From: Asterella californica
Taxonomy: Eukaryota > Streptophyta > Marchantiopsida > Marchantiales > Aytoniaceae
Length of the DNA: 64,000 bases
Assembly (NCBI GenBank): GCA_036924285.1
Contig: JAYKYS010000004.1
Coordinates: 1,860,001-1,924,000 of the forward strand
Direction of reading: 5' to 3'
Part shown: positions 44,401-57,003 of the stretch, one piece after another
Position numbering within the stretch: the first letter of the stretch is position 1
Layout: every line of letters begins with the position of its first letter
Notes under the pieces: generated by a model
What the model was told of the DNA's origin: nothing
Seen by the model: only the letters and a program-made list of their open reading frames with translations
Database searches by the model: none
Made by a program: the position numbers and the translations under genes

Positions 44401-47400
44401 CCATACAGGCCAACAGAGTAACCTGTATTCAGTTTTTACGGTAGGCCTGCTGCCTGTAAGCAATGTACTAACTACATTAGTGACAGAACTTCGCCTGTTT
44501 ATTGGGTGAATCACATCGCATTTATGACTAACAGGCGTCTTATCCTGGGTGAGTTTCAGGAGCTGCAGACTGTGCAAGTACTCGCCGAAACATTGCCAAA
44601 AATTGTGCCTTACGTTCTGATCAATCATCGTGAGGTGTGTCTTTCGCTATACGTACTTTTCGGTCAAGAAGTACCTCTGTAATTGTGTTCTGCTCGGTAT
44701 GTAATTATATGCAACGGTTTCTTAACATCTTGATGCGTGCGGAAAAGAACTTTATCGATTCAGATATAGACAATTTTTGCTTAAATTCAGCTCCTCTTTT
44801 CTTCTCGCTATGCACTTCTCTGGAGTTTAAGCATCGTCCAGCCAGGGCGCGGGGTCTATGGTCGCAAGGCTACGGCATGCAATTCTTTATGAGTACATCT
44901 TCTCTGGTGTCAGCTTTTCTCCTTCTTCTCTGGTAGCTGTCGCTTTCTGCTTTCTTGTGTTCTCAACCCATCCTTGTTTCTAGCACCGTCAGCCAGGGCT
45001 CGGGGTGTATGGTCGAAAAGCTAGGCGTGCAATTCTCAGTGAGTGCATCTTTTCTGGAGTTAATTCACGGGCTACCTTAAATGTTTATGTGGGTAGTTCG
45101 TGCATCGACCTGCTAACCATTTATAGGCCGACATATACTGTCTGTCTATGTGCATCTGAGGAGGTTGTTAACATTTATCCTTTTTTCTAGACTATCTTTT
45201 CACTGACGATTCTTCATTTACTTCTTTTCTTGCTAAGTGTATGTTTAGTATCGGCCGTGAGTAGTATTGGAATGTGGTAGCCGGGGTTACGCTGCGTTTA
45301 GATTAGTCTGCATCTCATATTATACAAGTTGGTATATTTGTGTTAAATACGAGGGGTCCTGTTTTCTACACATACCCAACTTCCAACCACGTATACCGGT
45401 ATATATTCGTCCATGAGAATGCCGTTCGAATCAAGAACCAAACACACGTATAACGGTATATGCAACCTTTTTATGGTTCATATGTGTAACTGTTGCATAG
45501 ACGCACAAATTCGGTTGTTTCCCTGAACCAACGAATGGAAGTAAATGCAAAAATGAATACATGACTGCAGCTTCTGTTGATTTCGGCACTAATTTTGGTG
45601 GTTCGTTGGACGTTCTACCAATTATTGAAGGAGCTTCTGCCACTGATAATGTGTGCGATAGAGCGTCATCCAGAGCATACTGTACGAGATATGCTTACGC
45701 ACACTCTTTTCAATCTAATAAAGAAACCTGATGAGCAACAACGACGGGTCATTATGGATGTGAGTGCCAGCGACCGAGTTGATTGTTTTTAGAACCATTG
45801 AATCATCTCGTTTTGCTTGTTCATGCTACGTTTTGGAGGTTCTCTGTGTGAGTGAAAGCGACGGAGTGTGTATGCAAGAAATATTACCAGAATAGAAAGA
45901 GTGCTTCGAAGCTAAAGTCAAGCATTCATAGATTCGTTTGTGGATTAATTTATTACTATCTGAGAGAATATTTCTTAGTAGCTCGGGACCTTTCTTGTAG
46001 ATCTGCTTATAATTGAAGCCAAGATGTTGTAAACAGGCATGTGTATCTTTAGCGAAGAGCGTTGGTGTCATCCGTTCAGAAACAGAGTTGCTGCCTCAGT
46101 GCTGGGAACAGGTTAGTTCCTCGTGGTGGTTATTGGCCGTTTTTCGGAGGTAGTTTCAGGTGTTTCCTTCTCTGATTGCGGGAAGGCTAATATATATCAA
46201 CCGCTACTTTGATTACTATCTAGAGTTATGTTCTTGCAGTACAGCTGTGTCTGTTCTTAACAAGTCAGAGGGTACTAGTGATCATTAATGACAAAATGTG
46301 ATTATGTAATACAGATCAATCACAAGTACGAGGAGCGAAGAATTCTAGTGGCCCAATCGTGCGGAGAATTGGGGCAGTTTGTAAGAGCAGAGATGCGCCC
46401 GTCTCTGATTCTTTCCATCATTCAACAGTTAATTGAGGATGAGGCTACGGTGGTGCGAGAAGCTGCTGCTCAGAACCTAGCCCTTCTGCTGCCGCTTTTC
46501 CCCGACTTGGACAAGTTTTTCAAGGTCAGCCTTGCTAAGGGAGCAAACATGGAGCAGAATACTGCCTTCTCCAAAAGATGGGTGGCAAAGTAAGCACCTA
46601 GTTGCAATGTCAAAGAATGTGAATCATCTGTGCTCTCAGTCGGTAGTATCAGCACGAACCTGCATTCCGGTATCACGAATATAGTTTTGAGTCCGTGCAG
46701 AAACTGGCCTTTGGCGACTTCTTACTATCCAGGGGCACTTCGGTGTCCAGGTTGTTTTTAATCCTTATTGTGCGCGTACGGACCTGAAAATTTGTGAACC
46801 TAACTGGAGTACTCTTGCCGGATGTAGGTGGAGGAGCTTGTGTTTCAGCTGGTTTGTGATCCAGCCGGTATTGTGGTTGACGCCAGTCTGGGACAGCTGA
46901 TTCCAGCCGTAGTTATCTGGGCTAAACCTGAGAAGCAGCTTATTCACCATCTTTTGAGCGCCCTCCTCTCTCGTCTTCTTGGTTCAGTACAAGTAAGACA
47001 TGCCTGTTCCTTGCACCTGTTCCTTGCACAGGTGCATATTCCGGGAAGGATTTCTGCCGTTCATGGTTGAAAGGGGTTGAGTTTTAGACAAGCGGAATGT
47101 TGCCAGAAGTTGAGGTTTCATTTTAAGCTCGAGTCCTGTAGCCCTGTCCATGTTAGGAAAGACGATAAAGGAGCCATTTCGCTCGTGAAGTAAGTTTCTG
47201 AAATCTGAACTGGCTTTTTGCAGCGTTGTCCTCCTGTATCAGGTGTGCAAGATTCCCTGGAGTTTCAGCTTCGTACCTTGGCGGAAAGAGAACGATGGGT
47301 TGCGGATGTCTTGTTGCGATTGTTGACTCAACTAGTACCGGAAGTGCGGCGTATTGCTATGGAAAGTTGCCCATTTCCAGATATTCTTTCTGAAGAAGAC

Positions 47401-50400
47401 GAGGATGCCTTCTTCTCTGATGAATTGTTGGGCCTGTACGCAAGGTGAGAGAATTTAGGTCAAGGTGATATTTGAACTGCTGTTGAAAATTATCTTGGTT
47501 GTTCGTGCGTAATTCGTTTCTTGCTACGTAAGAAGTGGAGATGTGTTAGTCTAGAAGTAACGAGTATCCTTTATGGATCTCAGTTCTCCTTTGGTGAACT
47601 ATCATCGGAATGCCATGCGTCTTAATCATGAAGGCTTTTTTATATCTCCCACGCTCCCGAAGGAACAAGGGTATTCACTTATCTCTAATGCGGTGGAAGA
47701 TGCGATCATGGTAGATTTAACTTAATAAAGGCTCTTCTGGTTTTGTAGGGCAAACATTGAGTGGCCTGATTTTGATTGGCTACCGGAAGATTGCTTCCCA
47801 GCTTTGTTACACCTGGCTTGTATGCTCCCACCGAGAGAAGAAGGTCTGCGTTCACGATTGGCCAAGGTGTGTTAGGTTTGTCAGCTACTGCTCTCCGTAA
47901 ATTCTACTGACGGTTTGGGTACCCGCCGATTTTAACATTTCCATCTCTTTGTTTTCTTGTTTCGATGTAGATGTGTATCCATAAAATTATGAATGTAGAC
48001 GTGTCCAAAACGCAATCGTGTAATTTGACGAGCTTAAGCTCTTCGTGGCTTTTAGTTGAAGCTTTTCGTGCTACTCATCTTCTGCTAACTGTCTATACCC
48101 AAGTACTGGTTAGATTCTTATAGAGATTTCTATGGTGGCTTGTGACTAGGTATTTCTGCCAATAGGGTGCTGAATGTGTTATTAACCTTTCCAGTCCATT
48201 CTGCACAGCTGCTCCTGAGTGCGAGCAACCTGTTTGGCGAGGCGTACTTGATGTCCGTTATGCTTCCCATTTTCCTGATGGCTGCGGGTGATTACGCTGA
48301 TACGTCACACTTATCATCCCGGCTCGCAAATAGGATCAAGGGTAAGACGTTCAGTACTCGATCGACATGTAATTTGGGGCGTGGTTGCATATCCGTAGTG
48401 ATTGAGTTGCCGTTACGATCTCGCAACCTGCGGAGATAGGTAGCTTGTTCATTGGTACCCGGCGAACAGTTTCCAGTATTTCATGTGAGTATCCCAGTTG
48501 ATATACTTGGATATGTTAACAGTTAGAGGGTACCTTAGTGTGTTTGGTCCGGTAGCTATTCCGTACAACAACTATGTGTCGTTATAGTGTTTCGCTGGTT
48601 CTTTCCTTCATTGGTTACCTCAATTGTACAATACTCGTTTTTGCACCGCGCTACTAACTTTCATACGAGCAAATACCTGCATGCTGAAGTGTGGATACCT
48701 GCATCCCGGCATGTTTCTGATGATTAGGTACTGAGTGCACATCACCTACTCATAACCTAATCCGGGTTTAGTGAATTTTGAGCTGAAGTCTGATCGACTG
48801 GCTTCTGGAAAATGGACCTATGCTTCTTGTTTACTCTGTGTTTCCGTCATTAGTGTTATAACTAGATGCACATCATCTCTTGCTTTCTTCATTATGAATG
48901 AGGTTCTACACTCCACTCGCACGTGTCGCCATAACTCTTGGCAAACTGTTTGTTTGCCCATAATGTGCTTAAATTCGCGTTCTTTCCGGTGCGGATTTTG
49001 AATGTATATCTTGTTCCAGCTGAGCGTAGCAAAGATCCTAATTTTTTGCTCAGGTCCTTGCCTGTTATGTGAGGTGGCTTACCAACAGGCTATCCATGTT
49101 TCACTCGCTCAGTTATGCTTCTTCTTTCTGCTCACCTTCTCCATTCACTTCTTGTCCTAAGCTTGGTATGTGTTAGCCCCAGATATTCCGGACTCGATGC
49201 ACAGCATCAGCATCATATGAGTTTCCAAATACATTCATTCGGATTAATTTTGTCCTTTCCATGCTAACTCCCTAGAAGATACGATTCACCTGTTCTTGGT
49301 GAATGTATGCGCAGTTTCAGACATCGGATTTTTAGATGCATCATTTAGTTCATCATACGCTAGATTAGTTTGCACTTCATCTAGTACGTGTCATCTTTGT
49401 TGTTCTTCTACACCAGGGGCCCTGTTTCTGGGAAGGCGCAAAGAGCACCTTTCTGGAAATTTGCTGTCCAGATATTTTCGGTAACGTAGTGAACAAGTTT
49501 AGCGTACAACTCACCCTTTCATTCTTCTTGCTCTGTACTTCTCTGGCACACCCTCCGGTTAGAAAATATTTCGCTAACTCCAGTCGGCATTGTTAGCGCA
49601 CATGCGGCCCCTAATTGCTTCTAATCGCTAACTTCGCTTGACAGTTTAGCGCACATTCGGCTCCTGTTGGATACTTACTATGTACTTGGCCCCGTATTTC
49701 CCTCTAGAGAGTGGTCCTTGATAAAATCTGCCATTATCGACGTATGAATATATGTACTTGGCCCCGTAAATACCTCTGTACTAGAGAGTGGTCCTTGATA
49801 AAATCTACCATTCTCGACGTATGAATATATATGTACTTCTCGGGGTTTGCATTTCGGGTTACCGATAGTGTATGTGAGTAGTTTATGCATTGCGCTGCTA
49901 TGCAAGTAGGCGGAAATGTACTAGCATATACCGGCTTATGTAATGTATGGGCATTTCTGAAATACACTATTGTTCGCATTTAGATCATTGGGCCTTTATG
50001 GATTCCCGTGGCATCAATGTTCACTGTTAACATTGAGTCGGTTTCACACTGGGCATCTCCAACTGCTCTTGCTGGATGTGGAACAAAAGCCACTTTATTA
50101 GCTTCGTTTTACAATTTGACCTTGGTTTGCAGGTTTTAAGCCTTTGACGCCGAGAGCAGAGCAGTTGGCTCGAACTTGTGTGTTACCTCTACTTCTCGCT
50201 GGAGTTTACGGTGCGCCAAATATGAAAGAAGGTTATCTTGCCGAATACTTGAAGAATTTAGTGCTGCAGTCGAGTGTCAAGCAAGGGGCATGGACACCTG
50301 TTCATACACCTGAGCTGATCGACGCAGTGAGATTCCTCTGGTATGATACAGCGAACTCCATGATAGGTTTTAAGTCATCTCTGAAACTCCTCTGTTTGTG

Positions 50401-52583
50401 CCTCTTTCTCTTGGGTCAGTCATATACTCGTCGGCAATGTGGTATGTATTGAGTAGTGCTCTGGTCTGTTATCAGCGGTCAAGACTCAGTTCCGGTCCTC
50501 TTCACCATCGCCAATCCTTTATACGCACAGCTACTGAAGCTTCCAAAGGCCCCGTCTTGCAGAGATAGCACGAGTTGGTCCGGTCTAGGCTAAAGACTAG
50601 AGGTGAAAATTTGCAACTGAAGGACTGCTCTTTCATTGTTTTGAGGATGTGAATAGTCTTCGATATGAAAAGACGGGCCAGATCAAGATAGTCTGGAATG
50701 AGAACCCCTACGGTTCTTGATTCATGGTTTAGACTGATGTGCCTAGCGTCGTCATTGTTTCCGTGCAGCACATTTGAGCAGCAACACAACGTAATTGTTG
50801 GCGTTTTATGGGAGCTTGTCGTGAATCCGAGTGCAAATGTCAAGTCTACAGCGGCTGTTCTTTTCAAAGCACTTGTAAGCCTTTTTATAACGTGACTGCT
50901 GATTAATGTACGCGTTTTGTATGTAATCAGTTAAGCTGGAGCCTTTCCGTTTGATTCCGTTGCTTTGGTGGCTAGGGACTGAGCAAGTTACTCGTCAGCC
51001 CCTTTGTCCTTGTGCTTGCTAGCCTGAAGTTCGCACCGTCATATATGCGTGCAGGTTCCTTACGTGGACTTAAAACTAGCTCAACAGCAGGTTCTACCGG
51101 CTTTAGTGACCCTGGGATCGGATCCAAATTTGGATGTCAAATATTCCAGCATTGATGCTTTTGGCGCAGTTGCACAACACTTCAAAGATGAAACGGTGAG
51201 TCTAAGAAACGGTTCCAAGGGTGATGGAAGCGGACCTTTGTGGTGCAGCGGTGGGTCGGACAATGATGCAGCGGGCGACATTAAATCCCGCTGATTCATC
51301 GCCGAAAGTTGTCGCACTGATTTTTGACATTATTTGTTTAATCGTTCGCTATGCGTTTTCCTTTTTGGTTCAGTATAGTTTCGTTACTCTTGTAGATTTT
51401 TATTTGGTGACACTTGTGCGGTGTTTGGTGTTGCACCTTCAGGTTGTTTCCCACCATTAGGGTCAGGGTCACTTGTCCAAAGGGTAAATCAAGCACCGCC
51501 TTTGGGTAGGATCTGTTCTTTCTATTTTTTAGCATCGTTTCATGCAAAGCCTCCTGCTGACGATGCATTATTGATCTTACACTGTTCAGGTCGTTGACAA
51601 AATTCGGGTACAAATGGATGCCTTTATTGACGACGGAGATCATGAAGGAACAGTCGCAGTTATGCGCGCTCTTGCAGCCGCTGTACCTCAAACAACACAG
51701 AGTCTTCGAGATTATATCCTTTTGCATTTGTCCTATCGCAAGTTGTCAAGTTAGTTGCGTAGTGTCTTCCCGTTTACGTGTTCATCACCGAAAGGGATTA
51801 ACTTGTATCCTAACAACGTACCCACTGCTTGTATGTAGCAAGAGCTGAAGAACGGTGCCTTAGCTTCGAGCAGGGTCGTCTATTTCATTGCATGAGTTTC
51901 ATCGGGCTGCAGTCTGTTGGTTTGAGATGATCGTTCAGTATGTGATACTTGACTTCAAGATTACATTTGTTGCAAAAGCTTGCCATGCTGTCTGGGGCAA
52001 CAACCCAGGGAACAACTCTGATACGCAGGCGGGAAAAAGTGGATGTCTTCTGTGAGGCTATTCGTGCACTTGACGCTACTGGTATGTCCCTGATGCCTTG
52101 GAATTACTTCAGGCCTGTATCTGATATTACTCAAATTGTCCTACTGTTTCGCAAATTTCGCAAGTCAAAGACTAGGCTAGTTTCTGGAACCGTTGTTCTT
52201 ATGTTGGCGAATTTGAGTGCTGAGTCGGATCTTCGGTTGCAGAAATATCTCCAGGCAATGTGAAAGATCTTCTCCTTCCTACTATACAAAACCTGCTGAA
52301 AGATACGGATGCGCTGGATCCCGCTCACAAGGAGGCCCTGGAAGTCATGCAGAGAGAGAGATCTGGCAGCCGTTTGGAGACTCTGGGCAAACATTTGAAG
52401 AAGACGTCGATGGGAGGTCTATTCGGCGAAGGTGGGTACCTAAGTGCTCCAGGTTCTCCCAGCAGCGCGTCAGCATCAGCTCCTGAAAGTCCCCAGCCTA
52501 CGCCCCCACAGCAGCCCGAAGAAGGTCGGCTAAAACGCATGATGCGAGCAAATTTTGGAGAAATGATTAGAGGCAAAAGTTAG
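41474..52583 (+). CDS. RELCH/KIAA1468-like LisH and HEAT-repeat protein, 20 exons
   Basis: Exons: 41474-41669, 42279-42428, 42717-42868, 43276-43380, 43498-43626, 43946-44356, 44560-44634, 45631-45759, 46037-46111, 46315-46524, 46828-46992, 47224-47444, 47749-47866, 48209-48341, 50133-50340, 50769-50874, 51055-51195, 51590-51729, 51960-52081, 52255-52583. All introns are GT-AG and phases join into 1104 codons. LisH 1 (FLLQEHYHLTAFELYHELL) is near residues 11-43, a coiled coil at 66-115, LisH 2 (NCAVKEYLVAAGYKLTAMTF) at about 142-166, a second coiled coil at 202-300 and HEAT-type repeats from 382. Conserved plant-family segments include PKIVPYVLINHRE, ELLPQCWEQI, HVPDALRRYY, DAVRFLC and LDPAHKEALE. 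Human RELCH links Rab11 and OSBP in sterol transfer from recycling endosomes; the plant role is not established. The ATG at 41480 (ACCATGG) is an alternative start. The 51729/51960 junction is least certain. Confidence 0.93.
44835..45063 (+). repeat. Duplicated ~80-bp block in intron 7
   Basis: CAGCCAGGGC(G/T)CGGGGT(C/G)TATGGTCG starts near 44838 and 44990 (period ~152), with similarity extending to GAGT(A/G)CATCTT(C/T)TCTGG. Confidence 0.75.
49681..49826 (+). repeat. 72-bp tandem repeat in intron 14
   Basis: TGTACTTGGCCCCGTA at 49681 and 49753, each followed by GAGAGTGGTCCTTGATAAAA and CGACGTATGAATATA. Intron 14 (1791 bp) is the longest of the gene and also holds a short TTAGCGCACAT(G/T)CGGC duplication near 49595 and 49645. 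Confidence 0.85.
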
Positions 52584-55179
52584 AAGTAGACGGGTCTAAG
52601 AATCGCTTTGACGATTACTGACGGTGGGAAAATGGACATCCACCGGGTGGTGAAAAAACATGTTTCATGTTAGTTGTATTGACAGAACTCCTTTCTCATA
52701 GCACGGTGACTTGCACGATGAACATGCTCTGAGGGGACTATGAGGAGTTGATGCTCTTTTGTAATTCTAGTTCTTACTGTGAAGCGAGAACAAGTTCTGT
52801 CAGTGTGAGATAATCTTAACTTAGGGTTGGACACACTACGTTCTTCAGATCCAGACTTATTCCGGTTGATCTGACCAAGGCTGTCTATGACGCTTCTGAT
52901 GTGTAATCATACATGTGGTACTATGCCTTTCAGTGGAAGTAGCTGTTCTGGGTCTATCCCCGCCTGCTCTTATTGTATTCTTCATCTGATTAATAACTCC
53001 AACATGGGACACCTTTTTTGTCTCTGGGTCTTGAAATCAAAAGATTATGTATTTTCTTTTTCTTCGGATATTTTGAAGCATTGTATCGGGTAAAGGAAAA
53101 GCCACCTTAGGTCTTTTACTTGCCCGATAGAACATCCGGGAAGACCACGGAGCTTTTGCTCTTTTCGAGATCTTTTAAGAATGGATCAGTAAGGTTTTGA
53201 CGTGTTGTGCAGGTGTTTATCTAGTCTTTGTACTTCGGGACACTCTGCATGGAAACAAGTGAGGCCCACAACTTGTGCCAGTGTGCACTGTGCCCTACTT
53301 TAACACGGTCTTCTGTGAAGTTCTGTCCACCGTGACCTGATGGATAGACGCTACTGTTTGATACTGACAAGATTCCATGACTTCTCATAGCATTGGATCA
53401 ATTTGGATCGGAAGATTGGACTGACAAGTCAGAAGTGGACACTACATGCAGCACTGTTTTGATTCAGATGGATCACATGCCCATCCCGCGGATCTGCCAC
53501 GCCCCCAACCAGATCTTGTCCTTTTGGAGAAGAATAATCACCCACCCCGAGTTGTTAGGAGATACTACAGCAGGAAAGAGACGAGGTGTGAACGGCGGTC
53601 AACCTAAATCATCTGTCGAGGCAAATGTGATGAGAGGTAGAAGTAAAAGTACCTGAGGAGGAGATGAAACAGGACTCCTCAGCGACAACACTTAAAACGT
53701 GAACTGACGCAAGGGATACTTGAGGAAGAATCAGCTTAGGTATGAGGAAAAGGGTCCTAGGGAGTTAGAGACAAGTGGCAGCTATACAGACTCGTAAGAA
53801 CTCTCTCCGCACGTGCTGACGTACATAACCTCTTCCTCTTTTTGCTTTCCTCTACAGTAACGTGTTCCACCTGTCCCTCTGCAAAGCCACTACGAAAAGG
53901 ACTTTGTGATGCAAAGATTGACGGCATGCGTCACTGACACTACTCTAAACATATAGCCAAAAGCTAGCTTTGCCCTTCTCAACCAGAATCAGCCAAGTGC
54001 AGGGACCGCGAATGGCGGAAAGTCATCGTACTGTCTCTTACCGATTTCTTGGATCATTTATTGGATCGTTCTTCAAGTACGAACGACCGTAACGTACAAG
54101 AAGTCTAGAGCTGAAGTGAGAGAAGGGAACAGCACGAAAAGGTCAGGAGAAAACCCCTTGTGTCGAATACACAGAGAAAAGAAAAAGAAAAAGTGATGAA
54201 AGATGGAACCACCTTAGAAAACTAAGTCATTAAAGAACTACATCCCGCTTGTTATTTGCACGTCTTTTAGAGTCTCTGCCCACTACACCGGTTGTTAAGC
54301 TTATCGCATCTATCTGAACGTGGGAAGGTTCACACGGAGTACAGTAGTTTGTGTCTCGATTTGTGTGCGTACATTGTTTCTCTTCGGAAGGAAAACGCGA
54401 ACCAATGAAAACGGATGGGAAGACCCCATCAAGCCTCTTGTTTCTCTTCCCATCAGGCCGGTTTTCTCTTTGGGTTTGAGGCCTCACATGTTTAGGAGAT
54501 GTTCATTTCGTGCGAATGTCACTGGTCCTGGAAGATGTGGCCTCGTCCGCCAGAGGTACATGTCTAGTTTAGCCAGGCTGGATTGCAAAAATCCGAAGCT
54601 ATTACGGGCCCTCCGAACCCCACTTCGAAGAGAGAAACAAAGTGAATTGCCAACAAGTGAGGGACGTCTTTGTGTTTTGAGACGAGGTTTGCGCTGAATA
54701 GACTATCGAAATGAGAAACTTGCCATTTTCTGTTAATCGATGCCAACATACTGATGTGAATTTACATCAACGTTGGGCAGCTCGCCATATCCTAATCCAC
54801 TTGCTTTGATCACGTGATGAACCCAAATAGTCAGGCCAAGAGAAGCAGAAACGAAGATGTGTGTCCATGAATCAAGAAGGAAAAACTAGACGTCCAAAGG
54901 ACTGGAAAACGAACATTAAAGAAGATCTGAACTGAAAATCAATCGAGTCATGTATGACATAAAATCAAATGCAGTTGTGAGAGAACTTCGATCAAATCAC
55001 TAAACTACGAAGACAATTTAGCAATCAAGCAGGTGAAGGTATAAATTTAACATGTTGTCATTATCATCATCAAAGTAGAATGGAAAACAGAATATAGTTC
55101 TCGGTCATCCTCCGAGCAGCAAAATGTAGTAAGTGGTTCTCTAGCATCTGCAACGTCTTGAGTGATCGTCCATTATTTG
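52584..55179. other. 3' flank of the RELCH-like gene
   Basis: The 3' UTR must start here; no clear polyadenylation signal could be singled out. ORFs at 53393-53656 and 54320-54697 show no domain, splice pattern or similarity and are not called. Confidence 0.45.
54409..54436 (+). repeat. 28-bp motif shared with 39311-39338
   Basis: Exact match over AACGGATGGGAAGACCCCAT and the following CAAGCCTC. Upstream similarity (CGCGA(C/A)CCAATGA) extends ~20 bp further. It contains the stem-loop GATGGG-AAGAC-CCCATC. Confidence 0.7.
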
Positions 55180-56060
55180 GTACAGCAGGTTCTCGAACCA
55201 CTGGATCAACCGGCTCAAGTTCCAGTCTGCACGCTTAATCAAAATGTTGTGAAGAATGTTGTGAAGAATGCAACAACAAGTGACAAGTGCTGGGGCCTAG
55301 TCAACTAAAGATATAATGCTAGTATCCAAGATTCATCATTTTTGTTTTAGTAATCCAAAAGCTTGTTTGCTACCACATGTCTCAAACGTGTGCATCCTTG
55401 AAAACCTGCTATGTACTGTTGGTCGAAGGACGAAGGTTGTATAGTGTCACCATACAACTAAAATCACCTAAAAGATATGGTTCAATGGATAATCATCGTT
55501 TATCCTAAGCAAAAGTATTGACCTGAACTAACTCACTTAAAAGAGGAATTCCACAAGAGTCTCTTGTGTTAAATGATATCCGTTGCATACCGTATATATC
55601 AAGGAATATTTATGACTATCGACTATCTTTTGCATGAGAAACGAGTAAAAACTTTTCTGGTTGTAATAATCAACTACCAGCTCACGCCGTGGAAGAGCCT
55701 TTATCCTGATATGGGTGACATTGATGATACTTTCACAACTGGACAACCCACATAAAGAATAAAATCCATTGGTCATCTCTTGCAGTTAAGTACTAGATGG
55801 AATCCCAAATGTCTCTGTTCTAGCACATACACTATGACATGAATTCCTTGTTGTACATTCTTTTTGTTGATGACTTGCTTATTCCAAACAATCTTCCTAT
55901 CAAAAAATATGTCAAACCATGTGCTAGGCGATAAATTATTATCACCAGCTGCTTCTTTGAGAGAAACAGCTCTTCGGAACAATGTATCAGTATGCTCTAG
56001 ATCGGGTCCAACTTGCTCCCAAAACAAAAAGAAGAGCTTTTCTACATCCACACTCGCCTA
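55180..56060 (-). pseudogene. PIF/Harbinger (HARBI1-like, DDE_Tnp_4) transposase relic
   Basis: Read on the minus strand. 56051 down to 55773 gives FWEQVGPDLEHTDTLFRRAV, the usual N-terminal pattern (VGP..., DT.FR.AI). 55776 down to 55537 gives ESIINVTHIRIKALPRRELV and VDYYNQKSFYSFLMQKIVDS, which matches the first catalytic block (usually IDGTHI...DYFNRKGF...VVD) with Asp-Gly changed to Asn-Val. Then AFGLLKQK (usually ERAFGLLK) lies near 55350, and CCCILHNILIKRADWN (usually CCLLHN) near 55230-55290. Stops and frameshifts separate the blocks and the catalytic Asp is lost, so it is inactive. Such nucleases cut and paste PIF/Harbinger DNA transposons. Terminal inverted repeats were not found by eye. 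Confidence 0.7.
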
Positions 56061-56501
56061 GCTTCCTCATACATCTTCATCAGGCAGTGATCGAACCACA
56101 CACCAGTGCTGTGTTTCACTCATCATCGCACCTCTCTCTTATCAATACAATACAACATAGATAACAGTGAAGTGAAAACTTCATATCTCGCCTAGGTCTG
56201 CACCAAGCTTAAGAAGTCACATTTTACTTCTTGGATACAGAGAGTGTGGCTTGCCCACTATATACTCAAACATCGACTATACTAACACGTTCTGAAGGTC
56301 CATTAAGCAGAAGTAACAATTCCCGCAATGAACTTGATCTACCTACAAGCACTACAAGAAGTGAAAATATGCATGGAGATAGGTCCAACCACTCTCAATT
56401 CTGGTTCACTGAGTTGACCAGCGACTTGATCAAATGTCCTCACCATGACCTCGAGCACTGTGAGATAAATTGACAATCTCGTGAGATTCACTAACGGTTT
56501 T

Positions 56502-57003
56502 TGTTAGAAACACGTGCAAGGAAAAATAAGAGATTTTAAATTATTTTTAGCAAAAATTTAAAACTGATAAATCTAAAATATACTATTTTTTATCTTTAAA
56601 TTTTAAACAGAAATATACTATTCTGTATGTCACGTCAGTTTAGCACCTTGGTTAGGTTGACCAAGTGAATAGTGGTTAGTCCCGGTAGGGCCATTAGTGC
56701 CGTTAGGGCAGGTTCTTGGGCTAGCCCTACTAAGGATATACTTCGCAGGTAGGGCTTGTAGACTTATTCTATAAGCCTCTTAGTCTCTGATGTCAAATAA
56801 TAGTTCTCGAGTTGAGCCTTCAAGCTCTTGGCTATGATGGATAGTCTTGGTGAACGTAATCTGGATTCTCTGATGCACAGAGTGGATTTGACTCGACTTT
56901 AGTGTTTGTGTAGTGCCGGTTGACATGATGGAGTAAGTAAAGATCGTTATTACACGAATCTACGAGGTCTGACTGAGAGCTTTCAGGTCGTGGATTACTG
57001 CCA
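56502..57003 (+). repeat. Putative 5' LTR of B2
   Basis: It starts TGTTAGAAACACGTGCAAGG and ends ATTACTGCCA. Just after follows TGGTATCTTCAGAG (57005 on), a weak match to the initiator-Met primer site TGGTATCAGAG with a 3-nt insertion. The 3' partner LTR would be beyond the window, so this cannot be confirmed. Confidence 0.35.

Noticed and set aside
54320..54697. A 125-codon ORF downstream of the RELCH-like gene
   Set aside because: No domain or splice context; it overlaps the dispersed 28-bp motif, and an 85-codon ORF lies opposite.
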